In this document: positions 7,897 through 16,564 of the stretch, piece after piece
How the letters are laid out: each line of letters starts with the position of its first letter
Numbering within the stretch: position 1 is the first letter of the stretch
DNA from: Firmicutes bacterium UBA6113
GTDB taxonomy: Bacteria; Bacillota; Clostridia; Tissierellales; Sedimentibacteraceae
Length of the DNA: 64,000 bases
Assembly (NCBI GenBank): GCA_002422545.1
Contig: DIWF01000017.1
Coordinates: forward strand, 171,267 to 235,266
Direction: 5' to 3'
Translations under genes and position numbers: made by a program
The notes under the pieces: generated by a model
Database searches by the model: none
What the model saw: only the letters and a program-made list of their open reading frames with translations
What the model was told of the DNA's origin: nothing

Positions 7897-9135
7897 TTAC
7901 AAGATATTTCCCATTCCCGGATATTCATCATCAGGGTATCCTCCCAAAATTGGCCTTAAGTCACTGTTGGCGAACACTCCCCTGATTACGGCTTCGTCAC
8001 CATATTTAATCCTTATTTTATCCACAGCCTTATCAAGAATTTCATTTTTTATACTCAGTTCATCCTGAAAAATATTTATTTGCTTTATGTCAGAAAATTC
8101 GAGATCTGAAACTGAAACACCAAGCTGCCTTATGGGCTTTCCGTCCCACAGTTCGTCAAAGAGGCTGCAGATGTTCTGATAAATGTCCCTTGTGCAGTCA
8201 GTGAAATACATGAGCTTCCTTTGTTTTGCTCCGTATCCGAAATCCTTGTCTTTTATGCTCACACTCACAACTCTGCAGTTCATGTTTGCTTCTCTCAACC
8301 TTAATGATGTCATTTCCGTGAGGCTTAAAAGTATCACATGAGCAGTTTCCATGTTGTCTACGTTGAATTTTAAAGTGCTGGAGTTTCCTACACTTTTAAT
8401 TGGAGCCTTTTCCTTGAAAACAGAATCATCCCTTCCCCATGCGTAGTTGTAAATCATTCTGCCGTGAGATTTAAGCATTGTTGATATAAAATTGTAATCA
8501 GATCCAGCAAGATCTCCTATTGTATAAATTCCCCACCTGTTAAGTTTAGGCTTTGTTCTTCTTCCAACCATGAGCAAATCCTCAACAGGGAGAACCCAAA
8601 GCTTTTCTTTTATTTCATCCGGAAAAATCGTGTGGCACTTGTCGGGCTTTTCAAGGTCTCCTGCCTGCTTTGCAAGGAGTTTGTTCTCCGACACTCCTAT
8701 GTTTACAGTATAGCCGAACCTTTCAAATATGCTGTCTTTTATTTTATGAGCGAGCACCAAGGCTTCCTCTCTCTTTAAATCTAAAAAGCGCATGAAGCAT
8801 TCATCTATGCTGAAAGTCTCGACATCAGGCGTAAATGTAGCAAGGTGAGCCTTAAGAGCTTTACTTGCCCTTACATAAACCTTGTAGTCAGGAGGAATGA
8901 CCAACAAATCGGGACATTTGTTCCTTGCTTCAAAGAGGGATTCTCCTGTCTGTATTTTAAACTTTTTAGCCGGAGTTGATTTTGCCAGAACAATTCCATG
9001 GCGATTTTCTTCATTCCCCCCAATGACCGAAGGAATCGTGCGAATATCCCTGTTTATTCCCATTTGCTTTTCATAGGCTGCAGTCCAGCTTAAAAAAGCT
9101 GAATTGACGTCTATATGCATTATAATCTGCCCCAC
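7897..9135 (-). CDS. dinB: Y-family DNA polymerase (DNA polymerase IV, DinB/UmuC type)
   Basis: Error-prone translesion polymerase of 412 residues. The palm domain starts MHIDVNSAF with catalytic Asp9, and the second acidic pair is in FSIDECF (about 104-110). The thumb helix-hairpin-helix shows VEDLLMVGRRTKPKLNRWGIYTIGDL, and the little-finger domain follows. QINIF near residue 360 fits a beta-clamp binding peptide (Qxx[LI]F). The start is GTG with GGAGGTGA four bases upstream. A perfect LexA box lies 59 bases upstream, so SOS induction is expected. Confidence 0.93.
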   Translation of the reverse strand: MGQIIMHIDVNSAFLSWTAAYEKQMGINRDIRTIPSVIGGNEENRHGIVLAKSTPAKKFKIQTGESLFEARNKCPDLLVIPPDYKVYVRASKALKAHLATFTPDVETFSIDECFMRFLDLKREEALVLAHKIKDSIFERFGYTVNIGVSENKLLAKQAGDLEKPDKCHTIFPDEIKEKLWVLPVEDLLMVGRRTKPKLNRWGIYTIGDLAGSDYNFISTMLKSHGRMIYNYAWGRDDSVFKEKAPIKSVGNSSTLKFNVDNMETAHVILLSLTEMTSLRLREANMNCRVVSVSIKDKDFGYGAKQRKLMYFTDCTRDIYQNICSLFDELWDGKPIRQLGVSVSDLEFSDIKQINIFQDELSIKNEILDKAVDKIRIKYGDEAVIRGVFANSDLRPILGGYPDDEYPGMGNIL

Positions 9136-9193
9136 ATAGTCACCTCCTTAATTGTTTAAAGGCCTATAGTTTCAAACATTTCACGTTTTATTT

Positions 9194-9216
9194 CGAACGT
9201 TTGTTCTATTATTATA
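9194..9216 (-). promoter_or_regulatory. LexA (SOS) box at the dinB promoter
   Basis: CGAACGTTTGTTCT at 9194-9207 matches the Firmicute LexA consensus (GAAC-N4-GTTC) exactly. It sits immediately downstream of a TATAAT -10 hexamer (9211-9216 on the minus strand), so bound LexA would block transcription start. Confidence 0.92.
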
Positions 9217-9260
9217 TCACACATTTTCAATTTTAAAAGAGTTTTTTTGTTACAAAAAAT

Positions 9261-9289
9261 AAACAGATTTGATTAGTTCAAATCTGTTT
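9261..9289 (-). terminator. Terminator of the TRAP/SDR operon
   Basis: Stem AAACAGATTTGA/TCAAATCTGTTT (9261-9272 with 9278-9289), followed on the minus strand by ATTTTTTG. It lies between the SDR gene and dinB. Confidence 0.85.
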
Positions 9290-9367
9290 ATTTTGATAAA
9301 AGTATCTTTCTGCTGTAAATTTTTTAATATTTTTATCGTGAATATATACTGGGTACATTTATGCATA

Positions 9368-10114
9368 TCAACCATCCATTGTTACGCCACCATCAACATC
9401 ACTGATCTCGCCGGTTACAAAACTTGCCATGTCAGAAGCAAAGAAAAGTATTCCATTTGCGATTTCAATGGGATCTGCTCCACGTCCTAATGGAATGGTA
9501 GAAATTATCCTATTTCTTTGTACTTCTCCCATATTAGCAGTCATGGGCGTTAAAGTAAAGCTTGGGCAAACGCCATTGCAGGCTACCCCGTAAGGTGCGC
9601 CCTCCCTGGCAACAGCCTTTGTCAATCCTATTACACCTGCTTTTGAAGATGCATAGGCACTTGTACCCAAAAGTCCGCCACCGCGTTTTGCTGCAACTGA
9701 TGCAACATTTACAATACGACCATATCCATGTTGTTTCATAGAGGGATATATAGCACTTATAGCAGTATACACACCTGTAAGATTTATTGAAATTACCTTA
9801 TCCCACTCTTTCTGTGTAACTTCATCAAAGGGTAAAGTACTTACGATTCCTGCGTTATTAATTAAAACATGAATCTGGACAAAGTCTTTAAGTATCTGAG
9901 CAAATACTGTACGGATTTCATCACTGTCTCCAAGATTTACTTTATAAACAGAAACCTTGGCTTCTCCAAGTTCCTGTCTTACCTTTTCTGCAGCTTCCAA
10001 GTTCAAATCAACTATAATTGCGTGACCGCCGCATTCAACAATTCCTTTAGCAACTGCTTTGCCAATGCCGCTTGCGCCGCCGGTTACAATTACATTCTTA
10101 TTTAAAAAGTTCAA
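9368..10114 (-). CDS. SDR family NAD(P)-dependent oxidoreductase
   Basis: Classical short-chain dehydrogenase/reductase, 248 residues. It has the Rossmann motif TGGASGIGKA near residue 12, NNAGIV in the central region, catalytic Ser in NVASVAAKRGG and the Y-x3-K pair in YASSKAG. FabG-like by sequence, but the setting is a TRAP transporter operon (85 bases after the large permease gene), so oxidation or reduction of the imported hydroxy- or keto-acid is more likely than fatty acid synthesis. The substrate is unknown. Confidence 0.88.
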   Translation of the reverse strand: MNFLNKNVIVTGGASGIGKAVAKGIVECGGHAIIVDLNLEAAEKVRQELGEAKVSVYKVNLGDSDEIRTVFAQILKDFVQIHVLINNAGIVSTLPFDEVTQKEWDKVISINLTGVYTAISAIYPSMKQHGYGRIVNVASVAAKRGGGLLGTSAYASSKAGVIGLTKAVAREGAPYGVACNGVCPSFTLTPMTANMGEVQRNRIISTIPLGRGADPIEIANGILFFASDMASFVTGEISDVDGGVTMDG

Positions 10115-10199
10115 TTTTATTCCTCCTTTATGTTTAAATAATGGTCACTTTCAAATTTATTAAATTCTTTAGTTTGCGTCTACTGTATTAATTTGGCAA

Positions 10200-11468
10200 T
10201 TACATTAGTCCAGGCAGCCAAAGAGTCAATGCTGGCACATACGTTGTGAGAAACAATACTATTAGACCAACTGCAAAGAATGGAAGCATTGAAACTACAG
10301 CTTTTTCAAATTTTGATCCGGCAACTTGAGAACCTAGGAGCAAGCATACCCCGACAGGAGGTGTAAGTAATCCCAAGCATAAGTTTACAGTCATTAATAC
10401 ACCAAAGGTAATAGGAGACATGCCTAACTGTGTAATTATAGGAACCAATATAGGTATTAGTATTATAATAGCTGCATTAGCTTCCATGAGGCATCCTACA
10501 ACCAACAATATAATGTTAATTAACATGAATATTAAAAATGAACTGTCAGTAAGACCCAATATTGCATTAGCAACCATTACAGGCAATTTTATTACAGTTA
10601 TTACCCATGCTAATATTTTAGATGTTGCTAAGATTAACATAATAGTTGAAGTTGAAACAGCAGCTTCGCCTAAGATTCTTGGAAGATCCTTTATTGTAAA
10701 TCCCTTGTATACAAACAACCCAATAATGAAGGCATATACAACAGATACAACTGCAGCTTCAGTTGGTGTGAATAAACCTGAAAAAATACCACCTAGTATA
10801 ATAACGGGCATCATTAACGCCCAAAATCCTTCTTTTAAAGCATTAATTTTTTCTTTCCAGTCAGCTTTTCCTTCTTTTGGAAAATTATTTTTCTTTGCCT
10901 GATATATTGCCACAGCTATGAAAGAAACACTTAATAAAAGTCCAGGAACTGCAGAAGCAAGGAATAATTTGCTAATGGATAGCTGCAAAGAAGCGCCATA
11001 TACAATCAGTGTAATGCTAGGAGGAATGATAGGCCCAACAATTGAAGCTGAAGAAGCAACACCTGCTGCATAATGGTCGGGATATCCCTGTTTTATCATT
11101 GCAGGAATCGTAATACCGCCTATAGCTGCAACAGTTGCCACTGCAGAACCTGAAATTGCTGCAAAAAATGCTGATGCAACAATTGTGATTATCGGAAGGC
11201 TTCCAGGTAAATCCCCTAAAAACGCGTTTGCTACTCTTATTATTCTTTTGTTTAATCCTCCGCCGTTCATAAGGTCCCCTGAAAGCATAAAAAACGGAAT
11301 AGCTAAAAGAGGGAAAGAATCCATGCCATTAAAGAGTTTTTGAGGTATTACCATCAATGGTAGCCCTTGTTGAATAACGGTTATAAGTGATGAAATTCCC
11401 AATGAGTAAGCTATGGGAATTCCTATAGCAGAAAAAAACAATATTAATATAATCAGTACAGCACCCAT
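10200..11468 (-). CDS. dctM: TRAP transporter large permease (DctM family)
   Basis: Large membrane subunit of a tripartite ATP-independent periplasmic transporter, 422 residues with about 12 predicted helices. Family signatures include the N-terminal GIPIAYSLGISS, FFMLSGDLMNGGGLNKR and the hydrophobic LTPPVGVCLLLGSQVAG near the end. It uses the sodium or proton gradient to import organic acids handed over by the binding protein. Its start is one base after the small-permease stop codon. Confidence 0.94.
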   Translation of the reverse strand: MGAVLIILILFFSAIGIPIAYSLGISSLITVIQQGLPLMVIPQKLFNGMDSFPLLAIPFFMLSGDLMNGGGLNKRIIRVANAFLGDLPGSLPIITIVASAFFAAISGSAVATVAAIGGITIPAMIKQGYPDHYAAGVASSASIVGPIIPPSITLIVYGASLQLSISKLFLASAVPGLLLSVSFIAVAIYQAKKNNFPKEGKADWKEKINALKEGFWALMMPVIILGGIFSGLFTPTEAAVVSVVYAFIIGLFVYKGFTIKDLPRILGEAAVSTSTIMLILATSKILAWVITVIKLPVMVANAILGLTDSSFLIFMLINIILLVVGCLMEANAAIIILIPILVPIITQLGMSPITFGVLMTVNLCLGLLTPPVGVCLLLGSQVAGSKFEKAVVSMLPFFAVGLIVLFLTTYVPALTLWLPGLM

Positions 11469-11469
11469 C

Positions 11470-11946
11470 TTAACCCTCCTTAACCTTACTTTTTATGTCA
11501 TTGATGATTACTTCAATCGTAAATATCAGCATCAAAATACCGCCTGTAGGTACTGCAGCATATATACAAGCCATAGGCACCCTTAGTCCGGCTGACAACT
11601 GTTTAAATGTTATACCAACCAGACTTATACCGTAAACTGTGATTACCAGCAAAAATGCTATTATTAGTCCTTTTGTAATAACAGTATTGACATTTTTCAA
11701 AAGTTTTGGCATACGGTTTACTATAAAATCCACATCCATGTTTCTGCTTCTTCTTGTTGCTATAGCAGAACCAAGCATTGTCATCCATATAAATGAATAC
11801 CTTGTAAGTTCCTCTGACCATGCATTTGCACTTTTGAATAAAAATCTCATTACTATTTGATAAAACAAAGAAACAACCATAATTGCAAACAACAATGCCA
11901 ATAACCACAAGATAATTTTTTCAAGCTTATCTAGTATTAATTTCAT
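11470..11946 (-). CDS. dctQ: TRAP transporter small permease (DctQ family)
   Basis: Four-helix small membrane subunit, 158 residues, the usual size. It contains the DctQ-type NAWSEELTRYSFIWMTMLGSA segment and the RRSRNMDVDF stretch. It pairs with the large permease encoded one base downstream and receives substrate from the lipoprotein encoded upstream. Confidence 0.92.
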   Translation of the reverse strand: MKLILDKLEKIILWLLALLFAIMVVSLFYQIVMRFLFKSANAWSEELTRYSFIWMTMLGSAIATRRSRNMDVDFIVNRMPKLLKNVNTVITKGLIIAFLLVITVYGISLVGITFKQLSAGLRVPMACIYAAVPTGGILMLIFTIEVIINDIKSKVKEG

Positions 11947-12013
11947 ATTATCAATATAATTTAGATATTTTAAAGTTATATATCTAAATTGTTCCTCCTT
12001 AACAACTATTTTT

Positions 12014-12053
12014 AAAAAATCAGCTTATTCACAGCACCAGCTGTGAACAAGCT
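12014..12053 (-). terminator. Intercistronic attenuator between dctP and dctQM
   Basis: Near-perfect 14-bp hairpin (12022-12035 with 12040-12053) around a four-base loop, followed on the minus strand by six T (12014-12019). Inside an operon such a partial terminator or 3'-end stabiliser typically raises expression of the binding protein over the membrane subunits. Confidence 0.75.
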
Positions 12054-12074
12054 GTTGTTATTTATATAATTGCT

Positions 12075-13082
12075 TTATTTTACTGCATGTATTTGGTCAA
12101 CTAAGTCCTTCAAGTCTGGGAACTCTTTTATAAAATCTGTAAGTTTAGCCTGGAATCCTGTTAAATCAGGATTTATTACTTCCATTCCTTTTTCTTCCAT
12201 TGATTTGATAATTTCACCTTCTTTGTCAAGTACCATTTGTGTTCTGAAATTGCCTGCTTCTTTTGCAGCTTCTCTGAATACCTTTTGAACATCTTGAGGC
12301 AGACTGTTGAAATAATCGTCATTGAATATGAAAACGTCAGTACTCATAACATGGTTTGTCATTACCAAATAATCACAAACATCATAATATGCATTACCAT
12401 AACTGAACATAACTGGATTTTCCTGTGCATCAACAGTACCTTGCTGCAACCCTGTATAGATTTCTGTCGCATCCATTGGAACCGGTGAAGCTCCTAAATA
12501 TTCCCAGGTCTTAATGTACATCTGAATTCCAGGTGCTCTAATTTTAAGGCCCTTCAAATCATCTACAGATTCAACTTTTTTGTTTGATGTCATAATTCTT
12601 GCACCCCTGTATGAAGGTCCCATTATTACAAACCCGCCTTCTTCTCCGACAGTTGCAAGCAGTTGTTCTCCGATCTCACCATCCATGACTTTTTTATAAT
12701 GATCATAATCTCTGTAAAGATATGGATACGCATCAATGCTCGCGGTTTTGCTGTAAGGTTCCAATGTACCTATACTTTCGCATACTATCTGGACTATTCC
12801 GGGTTCAAGACCCTCAATAGTATCTCTCCATGCACCTAATGTACCGCCTGAATATACTTCAACTTTCATTGCTCCATTTGATTTTTCATCCACTAATCTT
12901 GCAAATTCTTGTAATGATTGATCTCTTTCGTCACCTAATGCGCTAACGTTTGCCAATTTAAAAACCATTGTTTCTTTTTTCTCTTCACCAGATGAAGTGC
13001 TGCTGCCGTTTGAACATCCGACAACTGAAGCTGTCAGCATTGCCAATGCTAAGCATAAACTTAATAATTTAAACTTTTTCAT
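12075..13082 (-). CDS. dctP: TRAP transporter substrate-binding lipoprotein (DctP family)
   Basis: Extracytoplasmic solute-binding protein, 335 residues. It has a signal peptide with lipobox SVVGC (Cys about 23), then a Ser/Gly linker and a DctP domain. It carries the substrate-contacting region GLKIRAPGIQMYIKTWEYLGASPVPMDATEIYTGLQQGTVDAQENP, in which the Arg of IRAP is the conserved carboxylate-binding residue of the family, so a carboxylate ligand is expected. First gene of the dctPQM-SDR operon. Confidence 0.94.
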   Translation of the reverse strand: MKKFKLLSLCLALAMLTASVVGCSNGSSTSSGEEKKETMVFKLANVSALGDERDQSLQEFARLVDEKSNGAMKVEVYSGGTLGAWRDTIEGLEPGIVQIVCESIGTLEPYSKTASIDAYPYLYRDYDHYKKVMDGEIGEQLLATVGEEGGFVIMGPSYRGARIMTSNKKVESVDDLKGLKIRAPGIQMYIKTWEYLGASPVPMDATEIYTGLQQGTVDAQENPVMFSYGNAYYDVCDYLVMTNHVMSTDVFIFNDDYFNSLPQDVQKVFREAAKEAGNFRTQMVLDKEGEIIKSMEEKGMEVINPDLTGFQAKLTDFIKEFPDLKDLVDQIHAVK

Positions 13083-13438
13083 AATTTCCTCCCTGATTTT
13101 TGAATTAAGATTATAAAGTTGATTTTATATAATGGAAATAAAATTCTCCATATACCTTAAGTGATGCTGGAACAACTCGAGTATTTATAAGAATTAAAAC
13201 ACTGCAAGTTCGAAAGCAAAATTTCATAATCAATAAATAGGCAACGTTTTCACAAATTCCATGCAATATTGCACAAATTTTATTTGATATTCCTACTAAA
13301 TTCTTGAATGCCAACATTTCTATAATTTATTGTTTGTTATTTTATTTGCATTCTTATTTAATTTATTTGTATTTTTTATACGTGTTTTTGATTTTGTTTT
13401 ATATCTTATGTATTTTATTTAATATATTTTGAATTCAA
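13083..13438 (-). other. Long untranslated leader of the TRAP operon
   Basis: About 355 bases separate the consensus promoter at 13446-13474 from the dctP start. The stretch is AT-rich and contains a 68-codon frame (13111-13317) without a convincing ribosome binding site. I see no known riboswitch. The region also carries the divergent gntR promoter beyond it. Confidence 0.5.
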
Positions 13439-13445
13439 TATCGGA

Positions 13446-13474
13446 ATTATATCATTCAAAAATAGTTTTGTCAA
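13446..13474 (-). promoter_or_regulatory. Consensus promoter of the TRAP operon
   Basis: Perfect TTGACA (13469-13474), 17-base spacer and TATAAT (13446-13451) on the minus strand. Such a strong promoter suggests control by repression, presumably by the divergent GntR regulator. Confidence 0.85.
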
Positions 13475-13496
13475 ATATTATTTTATCATCTTCTTA

Positions 13497-13525
13497 TTTA
13501 CTTTTTTTTGTTGATAGTATATAAT
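13497..13525 (+). promoter_or_regulatory. Candidate gntR promoter
   Basis: TTTACT (13497-13502), 17-base spacer, TATAAT (13520-13525), about 50 bases upstream of the regulator's start. Its -35 is only 23 bases from that of the divergent TRAP promoter, so one bound repressor could affect both. Confidence 0.6.
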
Positions 13526-13573
13526 TTGTAATGAATTTGAATTTATTTCACAGAAAAAAATGAGGAAATTATT

Positions 13574-14251
13574 ATGGAACAAACAGAATCTTTAATAGAT
13601 TATGCATATCGCGAAATAAAAGACAGAATACAAGATGGAACTTATCCTCCTGGAACGAAATTATCAACACAGGAAATTTCAGATAATTTAGGCATAAGTC
13701 GTACACCTGTTATTGCAGCAATAAACAGACTTGTTGCACAAGGTCTTGCCGAAGCAATTCCAAGAAGAGGAACTATTGTTGCGCAACTCTCTACACAGCA
13801 AATTAAAGATATTATTGAAGTTCGAAAAATGATTGAATTGTTTTCCATAAAATCTGTTATCAAAAATGCAGAATATTATCCAGAAATTATTGAAAAAATG
13901 CAGTCTTTAATTTCTCGGTTTAATGATGCTGCTACATCAAACTATTCAAATGCAGCTGAACTTGAAAATACTTTTCACACTTTGTTTATTTCTCTTACCG
14001 GAAATGCACAATTAGTTAAAATCTATGAATCCAATTGGAGTGTTGGTGCTATATTCTATTTGTATAGCTTAACAAAACTGCCATTATCTCATCACGAGAA
14101 ATCGTTCAGTCAGCACAGAAAATTAATGCAATACGTCTTGGAAAAAGATGAGGAAAATTTATATATTACTATGAAAGACCATTTAACGGCTTTAGACAAT
14201 GCTTACGAGTGGTTCTGCAGAAAGGCAGCAGATGATTTATTCATAAAATAA
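13574..14251 (+). CDS. GntR family transcriptional regulator (FadR/FCD subfamily)
   Basis: 225 residues with an N-terminal winged helix (YREIKDRIQDGTYPPGTKLSTQEISDNLGISRTPV...RLVAQGLAE, about 12-62) and an alpha-helical FCD ligand-binding domain. FCD regulators usually respond to small organic acids. It is transcribed divergently from the dctPQM-SDR operon and is the obvious candidate for its control, with the TRAP substrate or its catabolite as effector. AGGAAA precedes the ATG. Confidence 0.9.
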   Translation: MEQTESLIDYAYREIKDRIQDGTYPPGTKLSTQEISDNLGISRTPVIAAINRLVAQGLAEAIPRRGTIVAQLSTQQIKDIIEVRKMIELFSIKSVIKNAEYYPEIIEKMQSLISRFNDAATSNYSNAAELENTFHTLFISLTGNAQLVKIYESNWSVGAIFYLYSLTKLPLSHHEKSFSQHRKLMQYVLEKDEENLYITMKDHLTALDNAYEWFCRKAADDLFIK

Positions 14252-14298
14252 ATAAGGCCTGTTTCACTAAATACTTAGTGCAATAAGCTTTAATATAG

Positions 14299-14331
14299 AA
14301 AAGGATTTGTGCAACTGCACAAATCCTTTTT
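14299..14331. terminator. Terminator between gntR and coaX
   Basis: Near-perfect palindrome AAAAGGATTTGTGCA/TGCACAAATCCTTTTT around a two-base centre, flanked by A and T runs, so it can terminate both convergent genes. A sister hairpin with the same GGATTTGTGC stem lies at 18291-18321. Confidence 0.85.
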
Positions 14332-14351
14332 CATTAATTCAAAATTTTTAA

Positions 14352-15125
14352 TTATTTAATGTTTTTGTCATGAATTATTTTAAGTCCTTTAAACAAAAGC
14401 TGCGGGTCGTACAGATCTATGACGTCTGTCTCATCAGACATGACACGTCCAAGTCCTCCCGTAGCAATGACCTTCATGTTTTCAATGTTCAATTCTTCTT
14501 TTATTTTTCTTACAATGTATTCAACCTGACCAATATATCCGTAAACCAATCCGGCCTGAATGCTTGTAATTGTGTTTCTTGCAAGAATGGACTTCGGTTT
14601 CTTTATTTCGACGCTTGGAAGCTGGGCAGTTTTTTGCCAAAGGGCATCTGCCGAAATCTGAATTCCCGGCGATGTGATGCCGTATTTGAACTCTCCGCTT
14701 TCGCTTAAAACATCATATGTTGTTGCAGTGCCAAAATCAATTACAATCAGAGGCTCCCCGCCGTATAAATGGTATGCGGCAACCAGCCCTACGATTCTGT
14801 CTGCTCCCACTTCACGAGGATTGTCATTTGCAATTGTTATTCCTGTTTTTATTCCCGGGCCCACTATTATAGGCTCAATATTGAAATATTTTTTCAATGC
14901 ATTTTGAAAAGAATGCATTACATTTGGAACTACAGATGAAACAATTGCGCTTTTAATGTCTTCTTGCCTAATATTGTTGTAATTCAGCAAATTTAATATG
15001 AAAATACCGTATTCGTCGGATGTTTTTTCACTTCTTGTGACCATCCTCCAGCTTCCTGCAATATCGTCTCCTTCATAAACTCCGATGACAATATTTGTAT
15101 TTCCGATGTCAACCACCAAAACCAT
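14352..15125 (-). CDS. coaX: Type III pantothenate kinase
   Basis: Phosphorylates pantothenate in the first step of coenzyme A synthesis. 257 residues, the usual CoaX length, with the ASKHA-fold phosphate loops VVDIGNTNIVIGVY (4-17) and VIDFGTATTYDVLS, and the pantothenate-binding GADRIVGLVAAYHLYG. It lies 10 bases downstream of an ECF substrate-binding component, which suggests that the partner imports pantothenate. Confidence 0.96.
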   Translation of the reverse strand: MVLVVDIGNTNIVIGVYEGDDIAGSWRMVTRSEKTSDEYGIFILNLLNYNNIRQEDIKSAIVSSVVPNVMHSFQNALKKYFNIEPIIVGPGIKTGITIANDNPREVGADRIVGLVAAYHLYGGEPLIVIDFGTATTYDVLSESGEFKYGITSPGIQISADALWQKTAQLPSVEIKKPKSILARNTITSIQAGLVYGYIGQVEYIVRKIKEELNIENMKVIATGGLGRVMSDETDVIDLYDPQLLFKGLKIIHDKNIK

Positions 15126-15135
15126 GGCAATCCTC

Positions 15136-15720
15136 CTATTTTTTTATCCTTTTATAAACATTTACCACTGCTGTCGTGCCTATTCCTGCCGCTGTGCATT
15201 CCAAAAGGGAACTTGTTGTGACAAGGAAAATGGCAAAGGCCGCAAAAGTAGTGCCTATTCCAAATTCTGTACTCATTCTTACAATTTCTTCGTTGTAAAC
15301 AAAATAAAGCATGAGAATAACAAGGGCTGTGTTTGTCAAAGCTCCTGACGCTCCTGCAATAAACAAAGAAATTGTTTTTGATTTCATAAGTTTTTCAAGT
15401 ATAACATAAACGAAATACGGAACTACCCCTACAAATATCCTCGGCAATACTGAAACCAGCGGATTTATAAAAAGATAGTCCAGAGGTGATGCAGGAGCCA
15501 GAAGAGCCCTTAAAAGAGTAACCCCTCCTGCAAGAAAACCCATAATGGCGCCATCCTTAGGTCCCTGCACAATGCTTGTTATCATTGTGGGCAGGAAAAT
15601 AAAAAGTGCCATGGAAGCAGATGTTGTGGGTATTGCAGTCATAGCAACAAACACAACAGTAAGTGCCAGCATAACTCCCATAAAAGTGAGTTTGCCTGTT
15701 TGTAAATTTCTATTATTCAT
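15136..15720 (-). CDS. ECF transporter S component (probably for pantothenate)
   Basis: Integral membrane substrate-capture protein with about six helices, roughly 194 residues from the ATG at 15718-15720, preferred because CAGGAGGAAATG precedes it; the frame extends 12 codons further upstream. Features are the N-terminal LTFMGVMLALTVVFVAMTAIP and GPKDGAIMGFLAGGVTLLRAL typical of S components. Energy-coupling subunits (EcfA/A'/T) are not in this window. Direct coupling to coaX favours pantothenate as ligand (PanT-like); this is inference. Confidence 0.85.
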   Translation of the reverse strand: MNNRNLQTGKLTFMGVMLALTVVFVAMTAIPTTSASMALFIFLPTMITSIVQGPKDGAIMGFLAGGVTLLRALLAPASPLDYLFINPLVSVLPRIFVGVVPYFVYVILEKLMKSKTISLFIAGASGALTNTALVILMLYFVYNEEIVRMSTEFGIGTTFAAFAIFLVTTSSLLECTAAGIGTTAVVNVYKRIKK

Positions 15721-15914
15721 CATTTCCTCCTGTTCTCGTTCTGCATGCAGATACAAGACAAATTTTCAATTGATTATAACATATTATTTTGAATACGCAA
15801 GTATTTTAAGAATTTATAAAATATTTTTTAGTTATTTTTTTAAATTAAGAGATCTGTGTTCAGGAAATTTTGCGCAATATAAAACACCGTTACCGGTGCC
15901 AATATCTGAAGTCT

Positions 15915-16445
15915 TTAGTCTTTTCTTAAATCGTCGATTGATTTTGTAGTTACCTGGCTTCTGTCCAGATTTAAAAGCGCTATTGCCTTTTCCAAATCTT
16001 CGTCATTTGAAACTTCTATCTCAAGATATGGCTTTGAATATGTTGCCTCATCCCATGTGTCTATTTCAAAATATATCTCTTCGTAAAAGTATGACCTGCG
16101 ATGCTTGTAACCTGGTCTTTTTTGTTTGTATCCCAGTATTTCCAGAATTTTAGCCGTACTTTCCCAGTCCGAAACCTCGGTTTCAGTTTCTTCGTTTACT
16201 CTTAAGGAGTCCCTGTTGATGCTTTTCTTGAAAGTCATGACACTTTTTACCTTGTCATTTAAATTGTTCTTGGTTATTCTTATTCTTAAATAACCGTTGT
16301 GTCTTTTCTTTAATACGCTGTCGTCAGTATCAAATCTGTAATTCACCTGATCTTCGTCTTTAACCAGGAGTGCTCCTATTTCTATAAGCCTTTTTTCTAT
16401 TTCATCTTTATCAATATTAAGGACTTTGACTTCCTTTTCTCTCAT
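15915..16445 (-). CDS. CYTH domain protein (class IV adenylate cyclase/thiamine triphosphatase-like)
   Basis: 176 residues. It begins with the signature ExExK (Glu3, Glu5, Lys7) and continues with alternating charged beta strands such as YRFDTDDSVLKKRHNGYLRIRITKN, forming the triphosphate tunnel. CyaB/CYTH proteins hydrolyse or cyclise organic or inorganic triphosphates; which one cannot be read from sequence. Upstream is AGGAGG about 8 bases from the ATG. Single gene. Confidence 0.88.
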   Translation of the reverse strand: MREKEVKVLNIDKDEIEKRLIEIGALLVKDEDQVNYRFDTDDSVLKKRHNGYLRIRITKNNLNDKVKSVMTFKKSINRDSLRVNEETETEVSDWESTAKILEILGYKQKRPGYKHRRSYFYEEIYFEIDTWDEATYSKPYLEIEVSNDEDLEKAIALLNLDRSQVTTKSIDDLRKD

Positions 16446-16564
16446 TATATTGAATCCTCCTGCATATTTTAAATATTATATCATAAATTGTATAGTTGCA
16501 CATTAAAAACTTTACAAATTCATTAAAAATGATATAATCGATGTAAATTAATAGGAGTGATATC

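Noticed and set aside
9368..10114. Assignment of the TRAP-operon SDR as fatty-acid fabG
   Set aside because: Sequence is generic SDR and the operon context is organic-acid uptake, not fatty acid synthesis.
10420..10902. 160-codon plus-strand frame opposite dctM
   Set aside because: Antisense of a clear transporter gene with no translation signal.
13111..13317. 68-codon frame in the TRAP operon leader
   Set aside because: No convincing ribosome binding site or recognisable features; kept only as a remark in the leader entry.
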